From Heliocybe sulcata (lineage: Eukaryota; Basidiomycota; Agaricomycetes; Gloeophyllales; Gloeophyllaceae): a stretch of 64,000 bases of DNA. The position numbers and the translations under genes are program-made. How positions within the stretch are numbered: position 1 is the stretch's first letter; each line of letters starts with the position of its first letter. Location of the stretch: contig ML213505.1 in assembly GCA_004369045.1 (NCBI GenBank), positions 62,001 through 126,000 of the forward strand, read 5' to 3'. Below are positions 11,991 to 24,755 of this stretch, one piece after another. The notes beneath the pieces are model-generated. The model saw only the letters and a program-made list of their open reading frames with translations, made no database searches and was not told the DNA's origin.

Positions 11991-14900
11991 TCAGATCCGG
12001 GACACCCATTCCTGTTGGGAAGGTGCCTCGGGTTCTGTAAAGGCGACTATCTTCCTCCTCTTTACCCGTGCTTCCACTGGCTGGCCATTGTCGGGATCCA
12101 GGACATTGACTGACTCGCCGCCAGTGGGTGGAACAGGTGATATGGAAGTCGATGGTGCGCCCGCATCGGTCTTTAGAGCCTTCTCCACGTCTGGGAACAG
12201 AGGTATATCCAGGTCAACGGTGCGACCATACTCTAACGGTTGTAGGAACTTAGGGTGCTGGAAACGGTAATTATGGCTGCTATACATCACTCCGGTTGCT
12301 ACAGCACTCACTGCGATGAAGTGGCGCATACCACTCTCCTGCACAAAGCTTGGCACTTTCCCGGAAGTATCCTTCAATGCCTCTCGCCTTGCCACCATGA
12401 CTTCCTCGGATGTCGAGCGGATAGCCAGCGTCTTAACTGCGACAAAATGAGTAGGGATCTATGACCGAGAAGATTGTACATACCAGTGATTGGTCTAGTC
12501 TGGCCGATGCGGTGAGCACGCTTTGACAGGTATCGACTTTGAGTAGGCTGCGAATCCAGAAGCTGACCAGGAAATACCTTGATAGCTTGACTCTCGACAT
12601 CAGCCTGCCATACAGGCTCGCAGAAGATGATTCGTGACGCTGTTGTCAGGTTCCTGCAGCGATCTTCTCAGATAGGCGAAAATGTATCTGAGGGAAGGGG
12701 CTCACAAGCCACGGGCACCGTGCTTCAAATCCATCAGGAATACGCGATACTTGTCCGAGCTCTGGAAGGTCATGACGAGCTGCCGCCGTACTTGCACGTC
12801 CACATTCGACGTGAACTGTAGATACCTCACCCCAATGACGTCCAGGCCTTCCGCAACATAGGCCAGCGACAGAGGCATCTTCGAGAAGATGAGAAACTTC
12901 TCTTCCGATGCATGTTGTGCAACCTGACCATAACATTAGCTAATAATGGAGGACTACGACACTCCAAGATCCATACCTCACTTAGGACATAATTCAACTT
13001 CGAAGAGGTCGTCCTGCCGACCCTCAGGCCTGCTACCGGTGACCGCGCGAGAAATGATGCCCAGACAGATGATCCGACGCCAGGCTCGACGTCCGCATCT
13101 GCGGTCTTATCTCCCTCTGGATCCTTTATCCCTTCCCTAGCACGCACAAGCCTGCCCTGCGCAGCCTCAAGCTCAAGGAGCACCTCCTTAATCTTCTCAG
13201 GGGCCTTCTCCTTCTTCGCGACATCCACCGCTTTCAGAGCCGCGCTGTCGATATCATGGTCGGCAGTCTTGCTCTTCGGATGCCCCTTCCGGACCTTTTC
13301 GCGGAGCGAGATCAACAGCTGCTTGTGTCGATCTTCTTCGGCAACTAAATGACCCCACTCGATGAGGCTCTGTGCGGAGGCTAAAGGAGAAGTCGTGATC
13401 ATATCCCTGAGCCGAACGAGACGGTCGGGTTGCAGGAATTGCTCCGCGGTCAGTGACGATATCGAATTCGGTACGGTCTCGAGCCTTGACCAGGCCCGTT
13501 GAATATTGTTAGACACATTGCACACGCGATACTGGTTGCATAGAGCGCCACGTAACATCTTCTGCGGCCGAGCGACTGGGAAGCCGAGTAAGCATATTCT
13601 GGGATCAAAATACCTGAAGGATGTCACGTACATGTGGTACATAGCCTCATTCAAAAGATGGGCATCGTCGGGAGATATGCCTCTACTTATGGCTCTCTGC
13701 ATAGTCGCTGGCGCGCTTCGATTCAGTTCCTCAACGTTGAATAGGGCTGAATCAGTGTGCCAAAACATAACCTGTGTCATGTTCTCGATGGCCTGCAGTA
13801 GCGCGTCTACGTTCTATCCGATAAGTTAGGTCGTACTCAGTCCTCCTATCCAAATTAGAGGATGCTTACTGCAGGATGGAACAGGTAATCCTGGGGAAGA
13901 GTAAGATCAAAAGGGTTGAAGTGTTTATTATTGCGTCCAACTTACTCTATCCACGCGTTCAGAGTCGATAGCATTGACCGCAATGATTGCCTGGAGTGCA
14001 TTATAGGACTTTAAAGAATACGGATCCAGATCTAACAGGACAGTCTCTTGACGGAGCGGAGGTAAGATCACGTCCTTCTCGACGTCCTCGATGCGATGTC
14101 GAATCATAACCAGCTCCATCACCTGAGCCAAAACTTGGACTGCGCCGGGTAAGGGGCCGTCGGCGTCAAAGAGCGGCGCGACAACGAATTTATTGAACGT
14201 GGATTGGTCCGCGAAATGACGGACACCTAGGAAATGTGTAATCATAGTCCCGAGCTTGCGCAGGTCCTCGCGTTCGCTGTCAGTCCATTTCCGCTGCTGA
14301 GCCGGTGTCGGGTCTACCGCATCTTGTACCGCCTTTTCCGCACCTTCGTCCGCATTGGCCGTGGCCCGCTTGTCTATTTCCCTAGAGCTTCCGAAACTCA
14401 ATCCTAGCAGGTTGGTTGTAGGCGTGCCAGTCACTATCCATCGACGCTCGGCACTTAACAGCACGGTGAATTGCGATAAGTTGGTGTGTATGGTCGAGGA
14501 GACGTGGCCTTCGTCGATGACTAATCGCTTCCACCGTATCTGGAGCAAGGGGGAGATATTGGTATGTTCATCGCAGTGGCAATCAGGAAGACGCGTGCCA
14601 GGGAAGCAAGGGCATTCACAAAGGTGCCAGGAGTGTAGCCCCGAAATGTCAGTTTTCGCGAACGAGAGACCTGAAAGGCGCGAAGCTGTTAATGAACAAG
14701 GAGCGGTTAAGAAGGGATCGAGCTGACTGTTATGGTTCAATAGCACAATCTGTAGAATCCGCTTAAGGCATATGACAGGTAGGTTGAATGACATCCGGAA
14801 CGTACGTCGTACTCTGATGCCAGTCGAGATGCAGAAGGCATCGTGCCACCGGATCGCTCAACAAATACTCGTAACCTCGTGTCACAATGTTTCTGAATTT

Positions 14901-16330
14901 CGGAATCCCACTGGTCCACAAGATTCACCGGGACCACTATCAATGACGCTGTCGTAAGGTACATCCTCCGGGGGCCAGGGCTGGCGGGCTTCCTTGACGT
15001 CCTACGCTGATACGAGTTCTCAATATCGATATCATAGTGATAGTAGAACGGAGTGTTTGCTTGATACAGGTGCCACAGGGGAAGTCGCTCGAGTAATTCT
15101 TCATTGGTCCGAATCCCAGTGTCTTCCGGAGCTGCACGAAGATGATGAATTAGGATCTCCGAGAGCGAAGGTATCTTGTGTCCTCGTTTATCGACAGTTG
15201 CGCCAGCAGCGATGTGGAGACGTCTCCTTGTCTCGGTGGGCTCAGTGAAAGGAAAATTTCGCAGTGATAACGGGGTCATAATGGGGCGGGTATCAGGAAT
15301 TGATTCTTCCGGTTGAGACAACTGGTCTATCGTAGCAAGGATCAGAGCAAGAATCATCACGGTCTTGCCAGTCCCTCGTGTATTATTCAATAAGCGAGTG
15401 CTGTGCCCAAAGAGATGAAGACATTTACCTAGTTCCTCACATAGGACCCCACCGCAGGGTTGCGTCATAGTCGGACATTCACGCAGTATCTCCATGTCGC
15501 CGGGTCGGAAGTAGAACACACGACCATCGATACCTGTCAGAGGCAAATAAAGCGGGTCATATACTGCAAATGCCCGAGATTCCTGTGCTAACATCGCAGC
15601 AACAGATTCGGCTTGGCATCTGTACAGGGATGAACGTAGGCCATCGATCGGTTCTTGTGAAAGGATGGCTGTTATACGGTTACACGCCGGGCTTGTTCTG
15701 GCTTCTTGAGATAGCTTAGCAGCGTCTGGGGAGGCGAGATCACTGTAAATTCTGGTGGCTGTCCTATTATCCTGCAAAGAATTATATCTATAATCTGTAA
15801 GGCACAAGTAAGCAGGTATATGAGCGTACAATGTCTCCGTCGATGATAGCCTGCGCAGCCTGGTCACAGTTGTAGCCTTGCCATAGGTTCTTGTCCTGTA
15901 GGATCCTACCCGTGATTGCTCGGATCGCTTTGCCCGCCTCTTTAATGATCTCAGGGTGGCGGGCACGCAGTCTGCCTTGGATGCCTGCCAGGTCAAATGG
16001 GATGATGTAAACCCTGACGTAGATTGATCGTATTCCTTTGGGTCGCCTGCAGGTAGGAAATATAAAGTACTTTGCGGTTAGGAAATCCATCGAGCGCAGC
16101 AAGACATCATCTGCGCTGTTCTCCACATGCCCTATGTGGGCTTGCGCAGAGAAAAGGTGCCATCCATCCTCGACATGGGTGTGGTCACAACATAGATTGT
16201 CGTCAAGCAGAGGAAGGATTATGACTCCCGCAGGTAGGTAGTTCGCAAGCCTGTATGGCCCGTCATACGATGTCGATGCTGGAAGGAAATTGCGACAGTC
16301 ATTGCAGCATGAGAAACATGTAAAGGCCAT
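11991..16330 (-). CDS. Rad5/HLTF-type SNF2-family DNA-dependent ATPase
   Basis: A large multi-exon protein of roughly 1,250-1,300 residues. Motif I (Walker A) reads CEELGTGKT across an intron at about 15375-15430. Motif II is VIDEGH near 14510, the DEGH form seen in HLTF/Rad5 relatives. Motif III is [11 protein letters not shown]. The helicase C half has [10 protein letters not shown]-type sequence near 12900 and motif [11 protein letters not shown] near 12490-12520. The N-terminus is cysteine-rich ([14 protein letters not shown]). A second cysteine/histidine cluster ([19 protein letters not shown]) sits just before the DEGH box. No RING finger was recognised. It probably remodels nucleosomes or acts in DNA damage tolerance. 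The stop is at 11991 after EWVSRI. Confidence 0.85.
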
Positions 16331-16523
16331 ATCAGTGCTCGGGCCCGGCGCAGGTACTGTCTCTCGCAGTCAGTCGACGCCAAGAGGGCCTGCCTGCAAC
16401 ACTGAGGCCTAAGCTACAGCGAAATGCAACTTGAACAGAATTAAAGAAGGGGCAACCTCGGACTTATCCCGATTAAATACTCGGACGAAGTCGAGTTCGC
16501 GGGAAAGAAAATTAATCAAAAGA

Positions 16524-16618
16524 CGACACCAGCAGGATTTGAACCTGCGCGGGCAGAGCCCAAGAGATAATACGACAATCATTCGAATCTCTCGCCTTAA
16601 CCACTCGGCCATAGTGTC
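16524..16618 (-). tRNA. tRNA-Ser (CGA) with 13-nt intron
   Basis: The reverse complement folds as a class II tRNA. The acceptor stem GACACTA pairs with TGGTGTC, followed by discriminator G, as usual for serine tRNAs. A-box-like TGGCCGAGTGGTTAAGGCG, anticodon stem AGAGA/TCTCT and B-box GGTTCAAATCC are present, with a long variable arm (GGGCTCTGCCCGC). The anticodon loop reads TTCGAA, then the 13-nt intron TGATTGTCGTATT, then A. The intron is at the canonical position one base 3' of the anticodon. Mature length is 82 nt. It lies in the gap between the divergent SNF2 and Stt4 genes. Confidence 0.95.
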
Positions 16619-16736
16619 ATGCGAAATAGCTGCCATATAAATAACTGATTCATAATAATTAGCATGCTCTGCTGTTAAGTAGTCCGCTGTTTCAGCTCTT
16701 GCAGTCTTAAAGTGACCTAGGGATACTTGGGCGACT

Positions 16737-19700
16737 ATGGATAGGTACGTCGTTCTCACTCGTCCATAGTGGAACCACTGACAGGTCATAGTCTGGAGTT
16801 CAATATACATCAGCTTATCCTCTCCGATTTAGCAGGAGATGTTGCTGGCACGGCGAACTTGGGAGACGATGCTTCCTCCACTTTAGAACTCTTTGCTCCA
16901 GAGGTACTAGCGAGAACCATCGACGAAGCCGAAGATGCTCCACGTGCTGACAGAGTGTTTATGGTGTGGCTTCTCGTCTTATCTCTTAAATGACTTCGCC
17001 TCACAAGGGACGTAGCCCGACTCCAGAGTCTACTGCAACATAGGTTTCGCTGAAGTGGCAGAGCATCTGCCGGGCAGCTTGGTCGATAATGCGGTTCCCA
17101 TTCTTGGCGACATACTGCAGGATGTGCCCTGCATTGAATTTGATCATTGTCTCTCGTGGGATGGTAAATATTGGTTTCATACCGCGATGTTCAGTACTAA
17201 GATACTGTCAGAGTGGGCGCTGCCGGATCAGCTGGTATTTGCAACTGTCAAGACACTTCTTAAGCTTGCTACTCAATACCCGAACCACCGTGAGGTGGCC
17301 ATTGGGGGTGTGATAAGCTTTGCACAGGAGATTGTGAGTCGCCTGACTTCGGGAAGTTGTAAGTGCTTCTGCAGCTAGGCATGGTTGTAGTCTGACATGG
17401 TGCAGCATATGACGCCCTGGTGCGACATGCTCCTTCGTTTCACGGATTTTACCGCGCTATCATATCAACTACGTTCTCGTGGCGCTTTACCGAATGGGTC
17501 AGAATATCCCAGTCTCTCAACACTCTGCTGTCTCCGGACGTGGTGGACCGCCTCAATCGGCTCTTAGTAGACGTTCTACAGGCGGAGGAAGGCGACCCGG
17601 AACGGAGTCAATTCGTCCACACCTTTCTGTCCCGATACGTCACGAGAAACCGCCCACTTACCGGCTATTTCATTGTCTGCTGTGTAATGGAAACTCAGTG
17701 GACGGTCCTATCCCAGTGCATGACTGTTCACTGTACTGCCGATGATTGGAAAACTGTTCGGGTCGCGGAAGCAGCGGCAGCAAACCAGGCGTGGATAGAA
17801 CTAATGCGCCAACCCGCGCTAGATACTGAAGTTTCTAGCGGGGTGCGCGATCAATTAAACAGTACCGTCACCAGCGTTCTGCAATGCTTCACCGACCTTC
17901 TGGTTCAAATCGAGGAGATGGAGGCTGAGCCCTCCCCGGATTCCTACGCATGGGAGACCCTGTCCGAGAGTCTGGTATGAAGTGGATTCATTCGTCGGTG
18001 TTCATACTGATTGTTCCTTGTCGGTCGATAGAAACTCGCTGCTGTCTGTTCAGTTGCTCAGAGACAACTGGATGCGCCACTGTTCAACCATTTGAAGCTC
18101 CTTCTCAGCGACGAGTCTCCTGTTTTCGACTCTCTACTACAAGAGGCAGCCCTGAAGGCAGCCACTATTCTTGTCAGGAAGTGAGTGACCTCTGATACTA
18201 CATGAAGGGTTGATGCTTATGCGAGCTCAGCTTCCCGAATGTAGCCGCTGGCATGATCGCCCACCTTCGTCGTTTTGTCACCTCGCCTCTTCTTATCTTC
18301 GAGTTTGACTTTGCATCGGAAACCCATGCGCCTCCGCCGTTGTCCGCAGCAGCAAAATGCTTATCGCTATGCGTCCAGGTAAGCTAAACTATGTGACCCC
18401 GAGGACGACACTCAAGGAACAATAGTTAGCACCCGGCGATGACCTGATCATGTCTACTATGTATTCCCTGCTCAACTACGTCGCAGCGACGAGCAAAGAG
18501 ATTAGCGAAAGCTCCAGTGCCTCACAAATTATAGGGATATCTAACTATATGAGAACGGACCACGCCACTCTTCATTCCATTCAGAATGGCCTCCGTGGGT
18601 TTACCGAGGATGAAAAGAGGCTCATTGGTATCAGTACCATTTCCGTTGTCGCGAGATTGGCACTGGAATTTAAGATGGAGGAGGTACGAGTTCAGAACAC
18701 GACTGCATCTCTCATTAACGGAAAGTCAGGTCACACGGCTGACGATCTCAATGTTACTGCAACGCTTGCGCTCGGCAGAGCCAACGGTGGAGGCAGCTAT
18801 TGCATACAATCTCGTCGACTTGGCGCTTGCCGCGCCCGAGAGCGCCTTCATCGACATCATCCGCGCGTTTTCGGCCATCAACTGTTCCGCTAATCCCGAT
18901 GATCCTAGATTCTCTAATAACATGGTATTAGCTAGTCACTCTACGCACGCATGCGTCCCTCACGGATGTTTACATATTGGCGCAGGTTCTAGCGGCACAA
19001 ACAAGGCTTGCTCAAGGACTGCATAGGAGACCCGAACTCCATGAGGACTACCTCGTAGAGCTACTCACCCTATTTGCCGACAAGGGTGTGGCTATACAGA
19101 ATACCGCGATCTCTAACCGTGATGCTAAGGTAATGGCACTTATGCTGTCTCCTGGCTCTGTATCATTTACCCAGGATGTCCCGATAGACGGACAGCATGA
19201 TAGAACAACTGGCATCCTTGCTGCTCCCGATCGACGCACTTCTCAGCCATGCTGACTTCAAACTGCAAGCAGAAGCGTCGGCAGGATTGGTTGCTTTGTT
19301 CAGGAACATGTGGTTTTTGTGTGTCTTGTTCCAGTTCACATCTGGAAACGACAAGGAGCACCATGCTATGGACTGGCTGAAACCCACACTTACTCGCATT
19401 GCGATTAAGACACCTATCCTGATTTTGGAAGATGCGCGCGATTCTCTGACTAGCGACATTGAATATAATTCTGTCATACGTCAGGAGTACGCTGAGATGG
19501 TGAGTCTGCAAATCCTTTCAGGTGAATTGGTCTGAACTGTTCTACAGGTTATCTCGAAGCACAGGACTCTTCTGACCAAGTACATAACACTGCGCGCCAA
19601 TGAAATACGCAATCTCTCCCCAGGACAAGTCATATTCCTTCTGACGATGCATGACATGGAGAGTATGCGATCAGCCGCGGGCCTACCTTCCTCTCTTACT

Positions 19701-22700
19701 TCCTACTTCACCAACGGTGGCATCAACACTCACCCTACGTTAACTATCTGCATGGAGTCCATCGCCGAAAAGGTAGAATGATCCTAATACGACTGCCTGA
19801 TGTTAACTCCATTCTCGTAGGTTATACGCGGCTGCGTGAGCGACCTTAATGCGCAAGTAATAGAGCAGTCTCTGCCAGACAATCTATTCGAGGAGCTGCA
19901 GAGTCTCTTGACGTGCAGTACCCACCGAGTCGGGAAAGCCCGTGAAATTGCTGCAAAGTATCTCAATCGTCTGATCACATCTTTCCCATCTCTTATGTGC
20001 GACTCCTCGTTCGTTTACGCGATTCTTGACGTGCTCACATTGGTGCAACGCTCTTGCGAGAATGAATACACTGACGAGGTACGCAGTTAAAGATCTCCTG
20101 TCCCTGGCGTTCATATATCCTCGCAGTTTAATCCAATATACGAGTTCCATTCCGACCGTTCGAACATCACGCTGCACATTACGGATAACTATCAAGTTCG
20201 GAAAGACATTCTAGCTCAGTTGCAGCGTAATGCGAACGCTTGGCTTCAACTCGCTCTTGGACGGGCCCCAGTAGAGCTACAATCTACGCTGCAGGTGACG
20301 TATATCAGCACTTTTAGTGTATCGGGCACTGAATGGGCCTCCCCAGAAATATCTTTCCATTAATCAATCGGTTTCTCCTGACGATTCTCTGGAGCTTGGA
20401 GCAACTGTGGCAGCGGACTTCGGCAAAGCTATTGGGCCCGCGGAGCGGCAATTAGGTATGTTAGGGGAAATACTCTTTTGAAAGCACACTAATTCTCTGA
20501 AAAGCGTCTTTGGCAAGTCTTGCACCAGGAGAACACGATAGGGCGAAGACCTTGACCAGTCAGGTTGCTGCTAAAGTATACTTCGCTGGAGAGGTTGCAG
20601 GTATCCGACTTGCTAGTCGTATGGGTACGTGCATGGCGCTGTTGAGAAGCCGCCTTCGACTCATGGATGACCAGGTGCGGCGGATGGTGATCTCGAGAAG
20701 CAGCCACCACCGGACGAGCTGAGACAGGAAAGACAAATCCTGAAGGATCACCTAGAGAAGACTCTGCAAGGCATCAGGGAAAAACGTAGTAATCTCACAG
20801 TGCAAGACTTAAGGCGCCTGTTGTTCAGATGCTCTGCTGCTATGCTATTACCACCCAAGGTAAGCGTGCTCCGATTACTGATGCATAACATCGCTTGACG
20901 TCTGCAGCCCGACTACGACCTTCTTCACTACTTGGTCATACTACCCTTTGAAGTGTTCTCTCCGTCAGCAATGTCTGCTGCTGTTGAAGTATGGACATGG
21001 GCAATCGCTGAACGCCCAGCCATTGAGACGGCACTGCTGGCTGAGCTCAATTCCACTTGGGTCACAACTATACGGCAAGGAAAAGGAATTTTCTCAGAAT
21101 CCTTTAAGTGAGCAAGCTTGATACACTTCGTCGCACTGATCATCGCTTATGGATCTATTAGTTCCGACGATCCGTTCTGCCACTCTATAGATTATAGCCC
21201 AACTGATCGAGAGAGCATAGATCGCGCCAGGAGATCTACGCGGCGCCTGCTTTCTCCGCATCTGCTTCTGATGCACATGTTGTTTAGCAGGCTGCAAGCT
21301 GCAAGGTATAGAAAACCAGATCTAATGCTGCTGATACAGCGCCTGGTTCTGATGTCCGCGAAGGCGCATGAGTCGTTCAGGTCAGTCGACTTCACCAGAA
21401 TTGCTGACACAAGCCGTATAATGACACGTGGGCCCTACAGCACTCATCCGTTCGCGAGGGAAGCCCGGTTTTCGTTCCTTCTTTTTGCGTTTGAGACCAT
21501 GAAGAGCTGTCGACTGGACGCAGACTGCGAAAATACACTGCGGGAGAGCTTGTACGCGGCAGCATTCTCTTGGTTCCGCGTTCCCCCAAGGTAAGCAAGC
21601 AGCACATGCTCTCCAATGCAGTATACCCAAGTATCTGCACAGGTGGTCTTACGGTGCCGATCGAGTTCAACTTGATGCCGAAATCAAGCTCCTTTCGGAG
21701 TTCCTCTCGTATCTGCAGACAGATTCCGTGAGAGCATCATATCAGACATCCAGTCTCGGTGCTTCCTATTCTGGCGCGCGGTCCTCTCGTAAGCATCCGG
21801 AACTAGTTGCCTCTCTCACAGTCTCTCACACTGAAGCACTCCGTGCAGAATACGGGGCTAGACTCAAGAGTTTGAACGAAGCTCTCCGACTCCTAGTGGA
21901 GAACGAATTGTTTAGGCTAACGGTATGGGCGAATCCTTGCAAGGAGGTGAGACGTGGAATGGACCACATCAGTTCCATAGAACGGTCATTATCGGATGTG
22001 AGTCTATTACATTATCCACCCTCTGTCTGTCCCCACTAAGCAGCATCAGGTCTCCTGGGCGAATGTCGTCCGCGCTACTTGGCAAATCGACCCTGCCATA
22101 GCAGTTCACCTTGCAGAACGTTTCAGATACCCGGCCCTCCACAATGAGATCAGAAAGTTGGTTCGTTCCAACACACCGGAAGTGCTAGATGTGCCGGAGG
22201 CATTACAGTTCTTGGTCAGCGACAAGTTGGATGCTGGTGTTCGTCGAGACCTGAAAGTAAGCTGAAATGTCAGCGCCATCAAATATCACTCATTGGTCTG
22301 CTGTTTCTCCAGCATCTCCTTTTATGGGCCCCAGTACCTCCGGTCTTAGCGATAACTTTCTTTGGAGATCAATATCATAGTGATGCCCTTGTTCTTCAAT
22401 ACGCCCATCGCGTACTAGAGCAGCATCCTGTGGAACTGACTTTCTTCTTCGTGCCGCAAATTGTACAAGCACTTCGGCATGATCAGCTTGGTAGGTCTAT
22501 TGCTTGCGGTATGCACGTCAACTCAGACGCATTCTTAGGCTACGTCGCGCGGTTTATCTTTGAGACTGCTAAGATATCTCAGCTCTTCTGTCACCAGATC
22601 ATCTGGAATATGAAGGCCAACTGTTACAAAGATGATGGAGCAGAAGTTGTAGGTAGATTCCACGTCCCGTTCTTTATAGTTTCTGTTGATGTCGGAAATA

Positions 22701-24336
22701 GGAGGACCCTATGAAGCCTGTCTTGGACAGTATGACGAATCGTGTCGTCGATTCGCTTTCAGGCGAAGCGAAAGACTTCTATGATAAGGAGTTCGGCTTC
22801 TTCGAGGAAGTTACCTCCATCTCTGGGAAGTTGCGTCCTTTCATCAAGAAATCGAAGTTTGAGAAGAAGGTACGATTTTCTGCGTTACATGATCCATGCG
22901 CAGCTTACGCCGTCGGTTAGGCCAAGATCGACGAGGAGATGGCCAAGATACATGTGGAAGTCGGAGTGTATCTGCCGAGTAATCCCGATGGTAAAGTCGT
23001 AGACATTGACCGGAAGTCGGGAAGGCCGCTTCAAAGCCATGCGAAGGTGCGCCGTAGTATATTTCAACGCGGTGTCGTTGTTCATATCATCCCGTTGTCA
23101 GGCGCCATTTATGGCTACTTTCAAAGTTCGGAAAGAGCGAGTCGAAGTCGAGAGTGATCCCAATTCCCTCTTGGAAGTTGAGGGCACAGGACACGAAAAG
23201 AGGACCGAATACGACGTGTGGCTTCAAGCGATCTTCAAGGTTGGCGATGACTGCCGACAAGACGTGCTTGCACTGCAAGTCATAGCGATGTTCAAAAACA
23301 TCTTTACTAGCGTTGGGTTGACGCTCTACTTGTATCCATATAGGGTAACTGCCACAGCCCCGGGAGTGAGTGTCCCCTGTAGACTGTATCATTCCCTCTT
23401 GTTTGATCGTTTTCAACCTAGTGCGGTGTTATTGATGTTGTGCCTAATGCGACGTCCAGAGATGAGATGGGCAGAGCGAAGGTCAACGACCTCCTTGATT
23501 TCTTCATCTCCAAGTACGGAGGGGAAGATACGGTTGCATTCCAGCGCGCTCGCTTGAACTTCATCCAGTCGATGGCAGCGTATTCCGTCGCTTGTTATAT
23601 TCTGCAAATCAAAGATCGGCACAATGGCAATATAATGATTGACGGAGAGGGACACATCGTTCACATCGGTGAGAGAACACGCTCGGGCTGTTCGATGATT
23701 TGCTGATCACACCACAACAGATTTTGGCTTCTTGTTCGACATAGATAAGTATTCTTAAAGACTCCTCTTCTGTTTGCACTGATCATAGTCCATGCTCTTT
23801 GTGATATCCACGTCCCGGAGTGAGTCGGGCATCCCTGCGAATATTCCATTGTCTCAAACTTCAATCATACAGGGCGTCAAATTCGAACCGAACTCGTTCA
23901 AGCTTACACATGAAATGGTTGTTCTGATGGGGGGTCGCTACTCGCAAGGCTACGAGCTATTCCAGTTGCTTACTGTCAAAGCGTTCCTGGCTTTACGTCC
24001 CTACACGGACCAGCTTGTTTCCGCTGTGCAGCTCATGTTGGAAACTGGTCTTCCTTCATTCAAAGGCGAAATGACGATCAAGCGGCTGAAGGACCGATTT
24101 GCGCCCGGTCTCAACGAACGCCAGGCTGCCGATTTCATGATGGGGATCATCAAGAATGCCCACGAGAATATGCGGAGTACAGCATACGACGAGTTCCAGA
24201 GGGTAAGCAGCTATTCTCTATGCTTCGTCGGCTAGCTTCTGATCCGTCTGTCTTATCCAGCTCCAGAACGGTGAGGATCCTCCGGTGTCTTTTGTTTCCT
24301 ATACTAACCTCTTATTCAGGCATTCCTTACAAATGA
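16737..24336 (+). CDS. STT4: Phosphatidylinositol 4-kinase, Stt4/PI4K-alpha type
   Basis: Makes PI4P at the plasma membrane. The C-terminal half carries the lipid-kinase unique and PI3/PI4-kinase domains: [57 protein letters not shown], catalytic loop KDRHNGNIM near 23615 and DFGFLFDI split by an intron near 23670-23720. The tail is [20 protein letters not shown] then LQNGIPYK. The N-terminal two thirds are helical repeats. The start is inferred as an 8-nt coding exon (ATGGATAG, 16737-16744), a 47-nt intron, then [14 protein letters not shown], which matches the known Stt4 N-terminus. More than 20 short introns are present. Not every junction was checked. Confidence 0.9.
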
Positions 24337-24755
24337 TCGGCGTATACGTTCTTATGTCTTTGTCTCAGATTATTTCGTGCCTCTTTATCTTGCGGCTACA
24401 GTACATTCGCATAATGAGTTGTGAGCAGATTGGTCTCTCTTATTTCTCAACACTGTTGCGTGCACGAGTCGTCGGTCGAAGCTGCGCTGACGTTCGAACT
24501 CTCATGGTAAGAACTGGTAACAGGTAACGGTAACGTCGGGATGCGCCGGCGACACGTCATGCATCATAAGCGACAAAGGGAACAAAACGCTGACGATGGT
24601 CAATCACGGTAGTGCACGGATAGCGCTTTGACCATGCCACTTGGGCCAGAGGCACCACTGCGTATATAATGACTTGAGCCTCACCACGGTATTGCGAATC
24701 TTCTCTTGTTCTGACTAGTTGTCTCCTCTTGCGGCCAGCACGGCATTGCCCTGTC
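24337..24755. other. Intergenic region and putative promoter of the RNA-dependent RNA polymerase
   Basis: The gap between Stt4 and the polymerase holds no ORF of note. TATATAAT at 24663-24670 lies about 90 bp upstream of the polymerase ATG and could be its TATA element. A small GGTAAC direct repeat lies near 24515-24532. Confidence 0.4.
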
